Shown here one piece after another: positions 1-12,500 of a DNA stretch of 64,000 bases. The notes under the pieces are model-generated. The model had not been told where the DNA came from and made no database searches. It worked only from the letters and a program-made list of their open reading frames with translations. The position numbers and the translations under genes are program-made. The stretch spans positions 83,323,005 through 83,387,004 of the forward strand of contig OX457036.1 in the NCBI GenBank assembly GCA_949752735.1. Direction: 5' to 3'. The DNA is from Lumbricus terrestris (Eukaryota > Annelida > Clitellata > Crassiclitellata > Lumbricidae). The first letter of the stretch is position 1; every line of letters begins with the position of its first letter.

Positions 1-284
1 GCTGTGACGACAAAGTGGCTAGACGACAACCTCCCGTCACACATAAAGCCGAAGGATTGGTCACCTAACTCTTCGGACCTCTCTACTATTGATAACTTGT
101 GGAGAACTTTATCTCTCAGTCTCAGCGTTTATAAAGATCCTGAGCCAAAGAACGCTGATTAGCTCAAGCGTAGCCTCCAACGAGGGTGGAGATTGATAGC
201 AGTTGGGGCACTTCAGAGGCTGATCCAGTCATGCCGGATAGAGTCAGTGCTGTCATTAAGTAGAAAGGAGATACTGTGCGCTAA
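1..284 (+). pseudogene. mariner-type transposase C-terminal fossil
   Basis: Frame 1 reads a mariner-like transposase C-terminus, including the segment WSPNSSDLSTIDNLW (about bases 58-102), which corresponds to the third catalytic acidic residue region of IS630/Tc1/mariner transposases (SPDLNP-I-D/E-LW). A stop lies near base 160 and a frame change is needed near base 230, after which the adjacent frame reads MPDRVSAVIK, stop, KGDTVR, the usual end of such proteins. The copy is therefore dead. A terminal sequence resembling a mariner end, TGTCACCCTATA, lies near 599-610 and may be the right end of the element. The left part lies outside the window. Confidence 0.6.
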
Positions 285-607
285 TAGCCTACGTTTGTGT
301 ATGTCCTATAGAGCTAACAACAGTGTCTTGTCAAGCTTGTATAGACTACGAGGCTAGGCGTAGCGCCGTAGGCCTATACACAGTTTTTTAATTGTGTTAA
401 TTTGATGAACGCAGTTTTTCCGCAAAAACTGGTCGTCTTTACATTTTCTTATAAATAATGGCTAAAACGGACCGGATCATAATAAAATTTGTACCAGTAT
501 CTTTCATTTGACTGGTGTATACACTGACAAAATAATATAGAGAAATATGAAGCCGTTACTGAGATAACGCATTTTGAAAACGGTGAACGAACTTTTGTGT
601 CACCCTA

Positions 608-1486
608 TATATTCCTTGCACTGTACAATGTCAGTGATATGATGCTCGTTACTAGGAACGCTAACCCTGAAAACTATAACGATTTAGAATAGTTGTCTTT
701 CAACGAGAAAATCTATCCCAAGACATGTTGCAAAGCTTCTAACCAGCTAACGTACCGTTAATATTTGCTTTGAAAATGGTAATTTATTCTGTCGAAGTTA
801 ATAACAAATTATATCCAACGGCATGAGAGACCGTCAGGAATGTCTCGCAGTCCACTCAATACTCTTGTCTCCTCCAACATAACTAAATAAATGTGTTATT
901 CTCCTCAAATTGTAATTTTTCAATATAAAGAAATAATAAAAATTGACAAAAGTTATTAATATTTATCTCATAAAACTAGCATTCGTCTTAGTAAATAAAA
1001 AAGGCCAAATTTAGCAAAAAGGGTGTCGAGGCTAGCGTTCCTAAGCGCAGTATTTAATATACAAGACGCGCTCGGAATATGGCTCGGGGTTGATACAGAG
1101 CTATGATAGTACTCGTAAGTCGTAAATTCAAGATGCCTGCTCTAGGAGGCGGTCGTGTTTTTAAGACGTTCAGGCAAAGGTTCAGGGTTCTGGGAACGTA
1201 CGCTCGTCGCCTTTTTAGCAACTCTCACCTCTTTAAGAACCTATCCGACTCATCTGATGTTCTAGTTCTTGACCTAGGCTAAATGTACAAGTAGGCATAC
1301 TATATATAGCCTTTAACTCTGCCACTTCCTATCCTCTGGTAGCCGAACTACGACCTCCTTCGAACTACTCGTATGGACAACCCCTCTGACTAGACACAGC
1401 GATCCCTCCTGAACTCCGCTCTTTTCCCGTTCCTCCTCCATCTTTGCTGGTCAGTGGTCGCCCACCATCACCCTCCTCATGAGCAG
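608..1486. other. intergenic, no gene seen
   Basis: AT-rich DNA with no credible ORF. It contains the first copy of a degenerate repeat (about 1246-1407) that recurs at 1721-1942. Confidence 0.6.
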
Positions 1487-1942
1487 CAGTGGCGTAACAA
1501 TAGGGTAGAATGGGTAGACAAAGTCTAGGGGCCCCCGAGTGTAGAGGCCCCAGAGGGGCCCCCGAGTTTAATACATTTCAATAAGTACCGTAGGGAGAGG
1601 GCCCCACCTTCATATTTTGTCTAGGGGCCCCCGAGTTCCTATAGTTACGCCACTGATGAGCAGGTTCTTCTATCCATCACTCCTCGGGCTTTCCATTCGA
1701 AACTAAATTCTAGCCTTTAACCCGACTCATCTGATCTTCCACGTAGGCCTACTTCCTAGTCTCGACTCTCGACCCAGAGTCCTTGGTCGCGACCTAATTA
1801 AGCCACCCACCCTAACGCTAACAGTTAGGCTATAAATACTCTGCCACCTCTGATCCTTTATAAATTATAGCTGGTAACCGGACTACGACTTCCTTCCGAC
1901 TACTCTTTTTGACAACCCTTCTGACTAGACACAGCGCTCGCG
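1246..1942 (+). repeat. two degenerate direct copies of a dispersed repeat
   Basis: Copy 1 (about 1246-1407) and copy 2 (about 1721-1942) share CCGACTCATCTGAT near their starts and CTGACTAGACACAGCG near their ends, with interrupted similarity between. A third, more diverged relative of the last part is at about 28855-28915 inside a nested transposon, so this is a dispersed family and not only a local duplication. No coding potential is seen. The MITE at 1487-1655 sits between the two copies. Confidence 0.45.
1487..1655. mobile_element. 169-bp hAT-type MITE with 8-bp TSD
   Basis: Terminal inverted repeats CAGTGGCGTAAC and GTTACGCCACTG are flanked by exact target duplications ATGAGCAG (1479-1486 and 1656-1663). 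An 8-bp duplication and a CAGTG end are typical of the hAT superfamily. It is too short to code. A second copy of the same family lies at 56637-56802. Confidence 0.88.
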
Positions 1943-3089
1943 CATAAGCTGGTGCCTGCGCTTCTTTTCCGAGTAGCGCTTTAGAAATGTTAGCTAGATC
2001 ATAGCCGACAATTATTACGGGTTCACATTTTAACGCAGAAATTGACACCTTTTAAACACTACCACCCTCTAGCGACTGCATAATACGCCTGCTTGCAATT
2101 GCAAGTGAGATAGTCACATTATTTCTTCCTAAACTTCACCGACAAAATATTTTACCTTTAAATTATTTGCCTCTTATTTGAAATAAAATTCTTTGTCAAC
2201 AATTGAGTTATTACTATTTTTATTTTTCAAGCAATGCAAAAATCTCATTCCTGATACTAAAACACCCGTTTTAATATTGACCTATTTCAAATAATAACCC
2301 TCAATAACGTAAATCGTTGATCAAAAAAGCATATCTAAACCTATGCCACGGTTTCAGCGCTAACAATAGCGATGTGCACCGCCTGGTTTGGATTAGATCA
2401 AATACAGAGGTTTTACGAAGCAATCGTCCTGATTATTGGATTAGATTGTGCCGACCTCTGTGACACTTTTGCTTTAAATCTTTAAATGTTAACGGTAAAC
2501 CTAGAGTACATGGGTTAGGCTAACATAGCTCTAGGCCGACATAAATTTCTTGCTAAAGCATATATTTTCTGTATTAGGCCTATATATATAATTCTGCTAT
2601 ATGTATGTTCTTTATTGAAGCAATCCCATTGACAGACCGCATTCGGCTAATTACAGTATACATTCATGCAATTGAAGCAATTCACAAGAACGCAAATGAT
2701 AGAATACATATAAATTTTAACTCCTAGCCTAACAGAAAGGACAGCCTGCAATACACGGCGCTAATAGTAGCCTACAAAGCACATCCGCCCTACGGGGCGC
2801 GATCTCGGTCGCTCTCTCTCTTTCTCTCTACCTCTGTCTTTGCCTGTCTGTCTTGTCTGTCTGTCTCTCTCCCTCTCTCTCATAGGCTGCTATTAGCCCC
2901 CTTGCATTGCAGGTCGTCTCTTCTGTTAAAAAATATTAGTTAAGATATTTGTGATTTGTGTCATTGCGAATTGTTCAGTTGCATAACCGTAGCCCACATC
3001 TGACGCCGGATGTCAACCGGGTTTTTCAATAAAAGAATTCACTTTTATTAAACGATATTATAGCATCTTTGATTATAGTCACATAGAAC
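1656..3089. other. intergenic, no gene seen
   Basis: No exon or conserved ORF is visible apart from repeat copy 2 (to 1942) and the foldback at 2744-2911. The 72-codon ORF on the minus strand at 1830-2048 resembles nothing I recognise and overlaps the repeat. Confidence 0.5.
2744..2911. repeat. foldback made of inverted SINE-like ends with CT-rich centre
   Basis: The left arm (CCTGCAATACACGGCGCTAA...) and the reverse complement of the right arm (CCTGCAATGCAAGGGGGCTA...) match over about 32 bp, including AATAGYAGCCTA. The centre is pyrimidine-rich (CTCT/GTCT). The left arm continues AAAGCACATCCGCCC, which is also found in the SINE at 41980-42218, so the foldback appears to be built from that SINE family. 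Confidence 0.6.
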
Positions 3090-3276
3090 CAGTACTTAAA
3101 GTGTGGCTGGACGGTCATGGACGGCGTTCATGCACGTATTGTGCATAAAAAAACTATGAACGTCGTCCTGCCACTTATTGGCCAGCAGAGCCTGAAAAGG
3201 TATACGGGCGTCCAGGAATTTCATTTGGAAAGGTAAGGGGCTGGACGCCACTTATATTCCCACACTTTAAGCACTG
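3090..3276. mobile_element. 187-bp hAT-type MITE (GGACGGTCATGGACGG family)
   Basis: Inverted ends CAGTACTTAAAGTGTG and CACACTTTAAGCACTG are flanked by the 8-bp duplication CATAGAAC (3082-3089 and 3277-3284). The interior carries GGACGGTCATGGACGGCG. The same family recurs at 44461-44638 with its own TSD. Confidence 0.88.
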
Positions 3277-3809
3277 CATAGAACCAATATTAGTCCCAGA
3301 GAGAACTTACGAAGCTACTGTGCTTTTGATGGTTTGCTGGTTGTAAAAATAATAAGGAATATTCTTTCGTTACCTACTTATTTTTTGTCTTGTATATAGT
3401 AAGTCTTTGGTCAAGGTGTGGTCATCATTCTCCTCCAATCAGAGCTCTCAATTCTAGAGCGGATCGGTCAAAAAGTGGCTCTTTGTTTATTCGGAATGTT
3501 CCCAATTGCACACCCGACATTTACCATGTCGATGACATTTTAATAACTGAACTTTGAGGTGAAAGGTAACATTTTCTGTCAATGTTGTAAGTGCTGAATG
3601 GCGTCTTAATAACACGTTGGTAATCAGATTGCCGTGTCCTGAATTACACGGAATCTGACATGCCTCATGCAAGAGGCATGTCAGAAGTGAAAAATAAGTG
3701 ACTATTTTTAGCTAACTTAGTACTTAGTCCATCCCGTGCAGATCTGCACGTCGGGCAACGCATCGTCTCCATTCCTCTCTGTCCGCCGCCAGCTCACATT
3801 GCAGTATCA

Positions 3810-3995
3810 TTAGAAGCTGGATGAGCATTTTAATTAACAGAAGTAGAAGCTGGATGAGCGACGAAATCATGGTTTTATGCTAAATTATAACCGTAAAACT
3901 AGAGGCTGGATGAACGATCAAAATATTTTTAGTTGGAGTAGAAGTTGGATGAATAACGGAACTGTGATATAGTAGAATTAGAAGTTGGATGAGCG
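3810..3995 (+). repeat. irregular tandem array of GAAGCTGGATGA motif
   Basis: Five occurrences of TAGAAGCTGGATGA or one-base variants (near 3811, 3844, 3901, 3947 and 3979) are separated by 33-57 bp of AT-rich, non-conserved spacer. The core motif is better conserved than the spacers. The same core appears in arrays at 45085-45460 and, inverted, at 45760-48930. Confidence 0.65.
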
Positions 3996-4233
3996 ATGAA
4001 AAAATGACTAAAACATGTTTTAAATAATTTTACGATGCTATTCGGCTTGGGATTCGGGTATATGCGGCCAGTTCTTTCTCGGCCTTCCTCTCCTCGTCTA
4101 CCCTCCAGGATTCCACGACATCACTTGACTGGCTCCTCTTTCAGCTAACTTTATAGCTGTCATAATCTATTAATTTTGGTTACATTATGCTATCTGTTGT
4201 TCCAGAAAGAGAGAAAACATCTGATTGCTGACC

Positions 4234-7200
4234 ATGGAGGTGACCATCACAGCTGGATCTCTTGCCATCACCTTGGCAACGGTTCTGATAGTTTTCCTGC
4301 TGTACCTGGTGTTAGATTGGCTGCTACGACGTAGACTGGTTGCTGATATTACATCAAAGTATGTTCTCATTACGGGATGCGATTCTGGTTTTGGTGAGCG
4401 CGCTTGTGAGAAACTTGATTTGCTTGGCTGCAACGTTATCGCAGCATGTCTCACTGAAACTGGTGTGAATAAAATCCAGCACAAGTGTTCGTGGCGCGTG
4501 AAAGCCATCCAAATGGATGTGACAAATGAGGAGAGCGTCCGGAGAGCAGTGGAAACCGTTTCCAAGATACTGCCACAGGGCATAGGTATGTAACTATTTG
4601 TGTCACAATCCAAGAAAAGGTACCAAGTCTTAGTTCACAGTTTCGTCAGAAACCAGCCTGAAAGGACGTTGTGGTCTATTTTTTACTTTTCATAACGATT
4701 AATTCGTATGTCGTGTGAATCCTGATATCTTTGGGAAATGAGAAGATATTAACTTCAATTTTTTAAAATTCTGTCCAGTAATAATTAACCTATGTTGTGG
4801 TAGCTCTAACTCCATTACTAAGACTTGGTACCTTTTCATGGAGTGTGATACATTTAGAGCACGCATTTGGCTATAGATGTATTTGGAGCATCTGATGCTA
4901 GAAGGTTAGATTAAAGTGAAATTGTGTTTACCGAAATTTTTAACATTATGTATAAATAAAATACATAACTGGTTCAGCATAGCAACTTAGGAGAAAAATT
5001 TAATGTTTAAAAATTATTTGTTATAAAGACTACAGCTTTAAAAAATTGATGCCATCTGTTTTGTGATGGTTTCCAATTCACAGCAAGTACAAAAAATACT
5101 GCGTTTTCAGTTGCAGGCTTTCATTTGAGATAGTTTTTGGCTTTAAGAACAAGTGTATGACGATTTTATATCCCTTACAATTGTGTTATTGAAGATCTTT
5201 TAACTGTGGCTGAAAAATACTGGAACATTTGACAGGGATAGCGTGTGTAAATGCGATAGTGTATATTTTCTTTCAGGTCTCTGGGGTGTAGTCAACAATG
5301 CTGGCATTTCTGGAGAAGTGGGACCAATAGAGTGGTTGGAACCAGCCAGTGTGGAAAAGATCTTCAAGGTCAACGTTCTTGGCATGATCACTGTCATACA
5401 TTCATTTCTTCCACTGATAAAGAAATCTGGTAGTGGTCGCATTGTAAACATCGCCAGCATTCTTGGCGTTGTAAGCGTTCCTTTTATTGCTCCCTACTGC
5501 ATGAGCAAGTTTGCAGTGGAGGCTTGTTCTGATGCTTTGAGGTAAGAAAATTGACTTTATCCTACAACTCTTGTCAGTAGTCACAAAATGTTTCATACCT
5601 TATGTAGCAGTATTAACCAACTTCTTAATTATTTATAAGGTTTCATCAACCTTCAACAGCATATATTTTGTTCTTAATGTTCTTGTTGTTTAATCTATAT
5701 AAATAAAGAGAAGATTCTGTCTGTCTGTCTGTGTGTCTGTTTGACCGGAATGCATTTCCACAGTTTTTGAGCTTTTCACTCCAAACCTTCACTGTGTAGG
5801 TCTCGGCAGGAGACACCCCAACGAGGGGTTGGTGATTCTCTACCACCAAGGGGGCCAGGGTGGGGGGGCGAAACCCCCAAATTTTTCACCACTTTTTTTC
5901 GACAATTTTTCTGAAACTTTGTACCTAGACAGAGGGCCATCAGAGCCACCCGGTGGAGTGGTTGGTGAATCTCTACCACCATGGGGGCCACGGTGGGGGG
6001 TTGCGAAAAGCCTAATTTTGACTCTAAATTTCCATTCCCTTGCCATAGTTTCACAGCTGGACAGATTTTTACGCGGGCCACTTCGCCTCTACTCAGCCCA
6101 CATCTCGGCCTCCAGGGGCCGGGTAGGGCATGGGTGGGGTGGAGGGGCGTGGGGGCGGTGGAGATTTAAAAAAAATCACTTTTTTCCGACAATTTTCTGA
6201 AACTTTGTACCTAGACAGAGGGCCATCAGAGCCACCCGATGGAGTGGTTGGCGAATCTCTACCACCATGGGGGCCACGGTGGTGGGTTGCGAAAAGCCTA
6301 ATCTTCGCTCTAAATTTCCATTCCCTTGCCATAGTTTCACAGCTAGACAGATTTTTACACGGGCCACTTCGCCTCTACTCAGCCCACACCTCGGCCTCCA
6401 GGGGCTGGGTAGAGCATGGGTGGGGTGTGAGGGCGGTGGGGAGAATTTTCTGAAAACCGAAATTTCACGGGTGGTGGGGTGGGATGGGGTGGAGGGTGGT
6501 GGGGGTAATTTTTCCGAATACACAAATTTCACGGGTGGCGTACCTGTGGAGGGCAGTGTAGTGTGTTGTGGCGGGGATGGGTGGGGCGGGGATGGAGGGG
6601 TGGGTGGGAGCGTGGGGATGGGAGGTGGGCGTGGGGTGGCGGTGGGAATGGAGGGTTGGTGGGGAGGGGTGGGGCGGGGTTGGGGGAGTTGGGGTGAGGT
6701 TGGGGAATGTGAGGGGGTGAGGAGGGGTGCACATGAGGTATGGGGATTGGGGTTGGGGGAAGAATTTTTTCGAAAACCCTAATTTCACGGGTGGCGTACC
6801 GGTGGAGGTCGGAGTATGGTGGGGTGGGGTGGCGTGAGGTTGTGGCCGGGACCGGGTCGTATCCTAAATTTCCCGGGCATTTTTCCGAAAACCCTAATTT
6901 CACGGGTCGCATACCGGTGGAGGTCGGAGTATGGTGGGGTGTTGTGGGATGGGGGTGGCGTGAGGTTGTGGCCGGGACCGGGTCGTACAAATTTCACGGG
7001 TGGCGTACCTGTGGAGGGCAGAGTGTAGTGTGTTGTAGCGGGGTGGGGATGGATGGGTGGGAGTGTGGGGATGGGGGGTGGGCGTGGGGTGGGGGGTGGG
7101 AATGGAGGGTGGGTGGGGTGGTGTTGGGCGTGGGGAGTTGGGGTGGGTTGGGGTTAGGGGGTGAGGAGGGGGTGTGAGGTATGAGGGTTGGGGGAAGAAT

Positions 7201-9397
7201 TTTTCCGTAAACCCTAATCTCACGGGTGGCGTACCAGTGGAGGTCGGAGTATGGTGGGGTGGCGTGAGGTTGTGGCCGGGACCGGGTCGTATCCTAAATT
7301 TCCCGGGCATTTTTCCGAAAACCCTAATTTCACGGGTCGCGTACCGGTGGAGGTCGGAGTATGGTGGGGTGTTGTGGGATGGGGTGGCGTGAGGTTTTGG
7401 CCGGGACCGGGTCGTATCCTAAATTTCCCGGGCAACACCGGGTACCCCAGCTAGTATATAATATAACTAAACCCCATGATTTTCCTGAGGTGGCTTGCTA
7501 CCTCCAGGACCATTCTTGGATTGTGACTTGTGGATCTGCAAGTTCGCCCTGAGCTCCTGCTCCGTTTGGTTTACCACGGGCTCTGCTTTGCATTATATGC
7601 CAATACGGGAAGTACACCCACAACTGAGCACACCAGTCAGTGAGTTATAACCACGGATATCTATCAGTAGATAGGCAATCCCACGGGATGCTCCAACCTC
7701 AGAATCCAGTGTCTGTATGTATCAGCCATTAACTGGGGCGTCCTGGCAACTCCTGCATTGACACTTCATGTCTATTGTTTAACTTTACTGTATGTACTGC
7801 ATCAGTGCAGGAGTTAATGTCCTCAGGGTTTGGCATGCAGGGAGGGTTTATTGTCCTGTCACTGTTCTGAAATGAATGTTACCACACATATATGTATCGA
7901 CCAGAAAGGTGATTTTGCTTTAGTTATATAGTTAATAATATTCTTAACCAGTTGCCCATGGATGCAACAATGAAGCATTTTACTCAGTGACTGAGTGATG
8001 ACAAACTTATATTCATTCTGAATTGGTACTTGACTACCTGTCGTAGATGATTAATTGAAGTTGCACCTGTAGGCTAATAGAATGTGACTATTTCAGTAGT
8101 AGGGAGATTTTTCATAAAGGTTTCAATGCCCACAGGAACCTGCAAACTTGTCTTAGGCTCCATTAATACATCTTTCAAAGTTTCATGGTAAAGAAACTAA
8201 TCTGCATATAAACCAGTGATCATGCTTTATGTTGACTTGCACTTTGTGTTGAGCATTTTCATGTTCCGTGTTCCCATTGAATTATTGCAGTTTTCCATAG
8301 TTATCAGTCCAGCTGTTTGTACTCATTAGGTAGGCCTAATAAATACAGTTTCTAGTATTAACACAACAAATATAAAATACTGCTTTGTGTGAACTATTTT
8401 AGAATTGAGTTGCACCACAGCAAAATAAAGGTTGCCGTCATTGAGCCGGGAGGTCACAAGACGCCTTTCCTTGAGCATCTTTCTCAGTTTGCCATTACTG
8501 CTTGGAACAAACTCCCAGAACACAGGAAAAAGGAGTACGGTGAAAATTATCTGAAGCAAGGTTGGTTCCATACACAAAATTTTCTTTGGATAGAAAGATG
8601 CTACAGTCAAGCACTGTATTGTGTAGCTCTCATCATTTAATGTTGCCACTGACAATAGCTGGAATAATGACTTTAGCTAAATAGCCTTTGTGATGTTGGG
8701 GCAAAAGTTTGTTTTGGCGTTGGTGCAAAATGTTGGGAACCCATGATGTAGTGCATTTAACATGTTTAGAATAGCATTTTGAAATGTTTATTATATATAT
8801 ATATACGGGTATATATATATACACGGGTATATATGCATTATGCATGTGAACGTTGTACACGTTGCATTAATAACGCCATTGCAGCTGTTGATACTGAATA
8901 GTAAATTATAATTTTACCAGTCATTATTTATAGGCCTGGATTGGGGCTAAACTCTCCAAGCACAAATTTTATGAAATGGGTTGGGACAGGAACTGCTCGA
9001 AATGGCTGCTCAGGCCATGATTTTCAGCACATGCCCATCTCTAGCATGCACAAGTGCTAGAGTTGTACATTTCACTAAATATAGATGAAGAATAGAAGTG
9101 CAAAGTGTTTTTATTTAGAGCAGTGGATCCAATCAAAGTCATGTTTTCTGTTTACCATGTCTTTTGTTACGTTGTCTAGTATTGTTCCTTGGAACAAAGC
9201 TGGTGCCATTCTTGGGGTCAAGCGACATCAACCCAGTTGTCGATGCCTACTGTCACGCTCTGCTCAGTGTACGGCCACGACGTCGTTACCTCGTTGGAAT
9301 CGATGCAATTTGTATGCGTTGGCTGTCGTACCTTCCTTCTTTTCTCACTGACGCTCTGCTTTTGTTTGCAGTCTGGCTTTCGGCCATTTTAAAATAA
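4234..9397 (+). CDS. short-chain dehydrogenase/reductase, retinol/17beta-HSD dehydrogenase type
   Basis: Four exons join in phase: 4234-4585, 5277-5541, 8403-8560 and 9180-9397, all with GT-AG introns, giving 330 aa plus stop; members of this family are usually about 315-330 aa. The start ATG at 4234 has a good context (ACCATGG). The N-terminus (residues about 8-30) is a hydrophobic membrane anchor. Cofactor and active-site motifs are intact: TGCDSGFG at 47-54, NNAG at 124-127, catalytic Ser178 and YCMSK with Tyr191/Lys195. TGCDSGFG is typical of the SDR9C group (RDH5/RDH16/HSD17B6), which oxidise retinol or steroids with NAD(P) at the ER membrane; the exact substrate cannot be told. The C-terminus is again hydrophobic (LLLFAVWLSAIL). 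Intron 2 carries a Helitron. The gene converges on the PDI gene. A non-coding 5' exon could exist unseen. Confidence 0.88.
5694..7454 (+). mobile_element. non-autonomous Helitron in SDR intron 2
   Basis: The element starts TCTATATAAATAAAGAG and ends with hairpin CCCGGGCAACACCGGG followed by TACCCCAGCTAG. It is inserted between A (5693) and T (7455), with no target duplication. The 5'-TC, the 3' hairpin about 10 bp from the end, CTAG-3' and A/T insertion are Helitron signatures. No Rep/helicase ORF is present. The interior is G-rich on the plus strand and dominated by tandem repeats, so the ORFs called there are repeat artefacts. Confidence 0.8.
5830..7436 (+). repeat. internal tandem repeats of the Helitron
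   Basis: Two kinds of unit are seen. A unit of about 270-300 bp occurs twice (about 5930-6170 and 6217-6440: TTGTACCTAGACAGAGGGCC...). Shorter units follow, built on TTTCACGGGTGGCGTACC, GTGGAGGTCGGAGTATGG and GGCCGGGACCGGGTCGTA, repeated from about 6520 to 7436. Purine-rich, GGGGT-rich stretches link them. Confidence 0.7.
7455..8402. other. rest of SDR intron 2, nothing recognised
   Basis: No exon-like ORF or recognisable repeat was found between the Helitron end and the acceptor at 8401-8402. Confidence 0.5.
8793..8834. repeat. TA-rich microsatellite in SDR intron 3
   Basis: Runs of TATATA separated by ACGGG occur twice in a row within the last intron of the SDR gene. Confidence 0.7.
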
Positions 9398-9423
9398 CAT
9401 TTAAAAGATGTAAGAACTATTGT

Positions 9424-9433
9424 TTTATTTATT
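9424..9433 (-). terminator. PDI polyadenylation signals
   Basis: Two overlapping AATAAA hexamers on the minus strand lie about 130 nt after the PDI stop codon and only 27 nt from the SDR stop codon. Confidence 0.5.
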
Positions 9434-9560
9434 CTGTTTTAATCATATTATTCTATTGATCCATTCCAAATATATCATAAAGTAAGCACACTGGACAACA
9501 CGCACACATGCTGAACATCCCAACACCAAAGAGACATCTAGATCTATAGTAGTCGTAAGA

Positions 9561-12500
9561 TTATAGTTCGTCCTTATTTTTGCTGTGTTGATCATTTTCT
9601 GATTTGAATTTTTCTTCCAAGTCTGCAATTACTTCAGGATCAACATTGCTTGTCTGCAAATAAAAGATAAATTTAAAATCAAGCCATTTTTATCAATGAC
9701 AAATCGTATTCAGCTCCAGTACCCATCTTTAGCAGAAGTGCGGTCCCTTAATCTAGTGCAGTGCTGTCCAACGCGCGGGCCGCATGCGGCCCGCGAAGTG
9801 ATTTCAAGTGGCCCGCCGGGCTCACTAAATTTTTTCACTTTAATTTTGTAAAATGAAGCAAAGGGTAAAGTCACTGGTCAACTTGAGCTTTTATTATTTT
9901 TATTGACTTTGTGACAGTTTCCGATATAAAATGCTATCAAGAAGGCCAATCTGAAAACTAAAATTACTCTATTCTTTTTCATCTTAGTGTTAGGTTCCAG
10001 TAGTCTATCTGGAGATTGACCCACGACTTCTGGTTTAACAACTCCCATTACTGTACTCAGCTAAACTCACTTAGCAAACCGCCCCAAACCGTTCACTTCT
10101 AGTCAGTTCCTGAGATCTGTTCAAACACGTCTGCAAGTGTCTGCGGCCATTCCTTTCGAGAGATAGTCTAATTCTAGTTCTTAAGGATTAAAAAGAACCC
10201 ATCGATAAGAGACCCATGCAGGGACCAGGGATGACGAACGTCGATGTCTTGATTCTGTCTAGTCCGAGGACTATAGTGATAGCTCTTTAGACCGAGACTC
10301 TGGCTTCGACGATTTTTTAAATGAAAATAAGAGGAGGATGGAAATTTGTTGTAATCATGAAGTGGATCTTAGCCAGAAAAATTGATTGGTCGACGTATAC
10401 TGAAGAACTGAGCTGGCCAAACTGTTCTAGGCGACAAAACTAAGTGCGAGGCAGAGATAAACTTCGCCTTGCACATTTTGGTGCTCAACTATTGTGAAGC
10501 ATGACAATCGTGGTTTGTGTCGTCTACATGCTATTATTCATTAGTAGGCCTATTATTCCTGTGGGACTCGTTGAACTCTTTCGATAAACTGCTCAAGACT
10601 TTCCTCTTTGGCCATTTCTGGGTCGGGAGCATCTCTGAATAGTTATCTTGAACCTGCGGTATATAAATTTCATAACAGATAGCTATGAGTCATAGATTGA
10701 TAGATAGGCTACAATCATTCCATATTAAATTTCAACACTCGTTGCAATGTTAATATATCGATAAATTTTTATTTTAGTGCTGCGGCCCTCGGCTTAAAAA
10801 ATCTTGCTTTTGCGGCCCGTGGCACCAAAAAGGTTGGACAGCACTGATCTAGTGCCTTAACAAGGAACCACTTCACTTTTCTCAGCCTTGACATCTAATG
10901 AAGGTGGATTACCAACCCTGGCTTTTGGTCTCCGAGTGTATTTCCATGGACAAACAAATTACTTGTTGAGAGTAAATGCCACGAAATTCTAAGCAGTGAG
11001 GATAATTACATCTTGTAAAGCAAGTTACTGTGAACCATTTAGATGAAAACTTCATTCCCACACCTTTTACTGTGGTCTGACATTTGGAATTTTAAGCAAT
11101 GCGTCTTAAGAAACCTGTGCATCGTAGATAATATCCAACTGGACTAAAGTTGGGAACCAACCACCTTCATGGCAATACAGTGGACAAGTGTGAAACTGAC
11201 CCACACTAGTAAATTCATACTTTACCAACACTGGTTAAATATTTTAATATAAAAGGTTAATACAAACCGCTGGATGCTTTCCACCGTTTTCTACGAATGC
11301 TATCAATCTCTCGAGCGTTGTGTCGATATTTTCAAACTCTGTTGCCTGAAAAGATTATTGAACAAATTAACATATATATATATAAAATATGCACTTGAAA
11401 TTTATCATTACAATTTATGTGGAAGAAGTGAAAATGTTCCTGCACAAGTTTATTTAATACTAGCTGTACCCGGCCACGCGTTGTGGCTGAAAAGACCGTC
11501 CAACCCTCCCTACCTACCTCCCTTCACCTGCCTCCCTCCCTCCGTTCCTTTCTCCCTCCCTCCTTTCCCCTTCCTCGCCTCCCCCTCTACCCCTACTCCT
11601 TGTCCCATCCCCTTACCTTCCTCCCTCCCCTACCCTTCCCCTTTCCAAAAAAGCATATAGAAACCCGGGCGCTCGAATTCGAATGGAACGTTGTGTGAAA
11701 ATTTGAAAGCAATCATACCGAGATCCTTGCTTTTGTGCAAACCAACAGCTAGTTATATATATATGCGCTACAAAAGGCCGCGCGGATAACGCGGCCATAA
11801 TTCGAAAGCAACGTCGGGTGAGAATTGACGACTCGAATGCAAAGTTGTTTTTTTTGTTGAAAAGATTGCGCTTTTCCCCAAAAATCATTATATAAACCCA
11901 CTCATGTTCGAATGGAACGTTTTGCGAAAATTTTCAAAACAATCGGTCAAGAACTTTCCAAGTTCCTTGATTAGGCACGGTAACGTTTTACATTTTTATT
12001 TATATAGCTTTAAGCAGACAGAGCCAGTGTTTCTTCATGCTTTCTTAAGATATAATAAGATTTATAAGTTTAGACAGCATCTTAACGCTGAGAGCACTTA
12101 ACTGAATAACTCTGCCATGAGAAGTGCTTTACAAATGTTATATTACATTTCATCTTTGGCTAGAGATGAGTTGCCTACAAAATTACTTATCTGCAGATTC
12201 ATGATTGTCACACCTGGAATTGTTAGCAAGCTATTATCTTGTTACTTAATGTTTTAGTTACGTTGTGGACATCATTCTACATGCCTCCATATACAAAGTT
12301 AAAGCAACATATTCCATGCTTAAAAAGTAAGAAAAGAAGTACCTGGATGCCCTTAGCTGAGTGGTCTTATAACATTAGGCAGGATTGCATTCACATTTTA
12401 AAAAGTGCATGGATGCCACGTATGACCACCCAGTCACACTTTAAGACCTGGTTTCAATTAATGCATGTAATGGTGTTGCAGTGTTTCACATGAAACCAGC

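Noticed and set aside
3721..4150. Possible split LINE 3' UTR around the first GAAGCTGGATGA array
   Set aside because: Phrases such as CATTCCTCTCTGTCCGCC and CTTCCTCTCCTCGTCTACCC look LINE-like, but I could not find a tail or a TSD.
5829..7454. Series of Gly- or Pro-rich ORFs on both strands
   Set aside because: They lie inside the tandem repeats of the Helitron and have repetitive, low-complexity translations.
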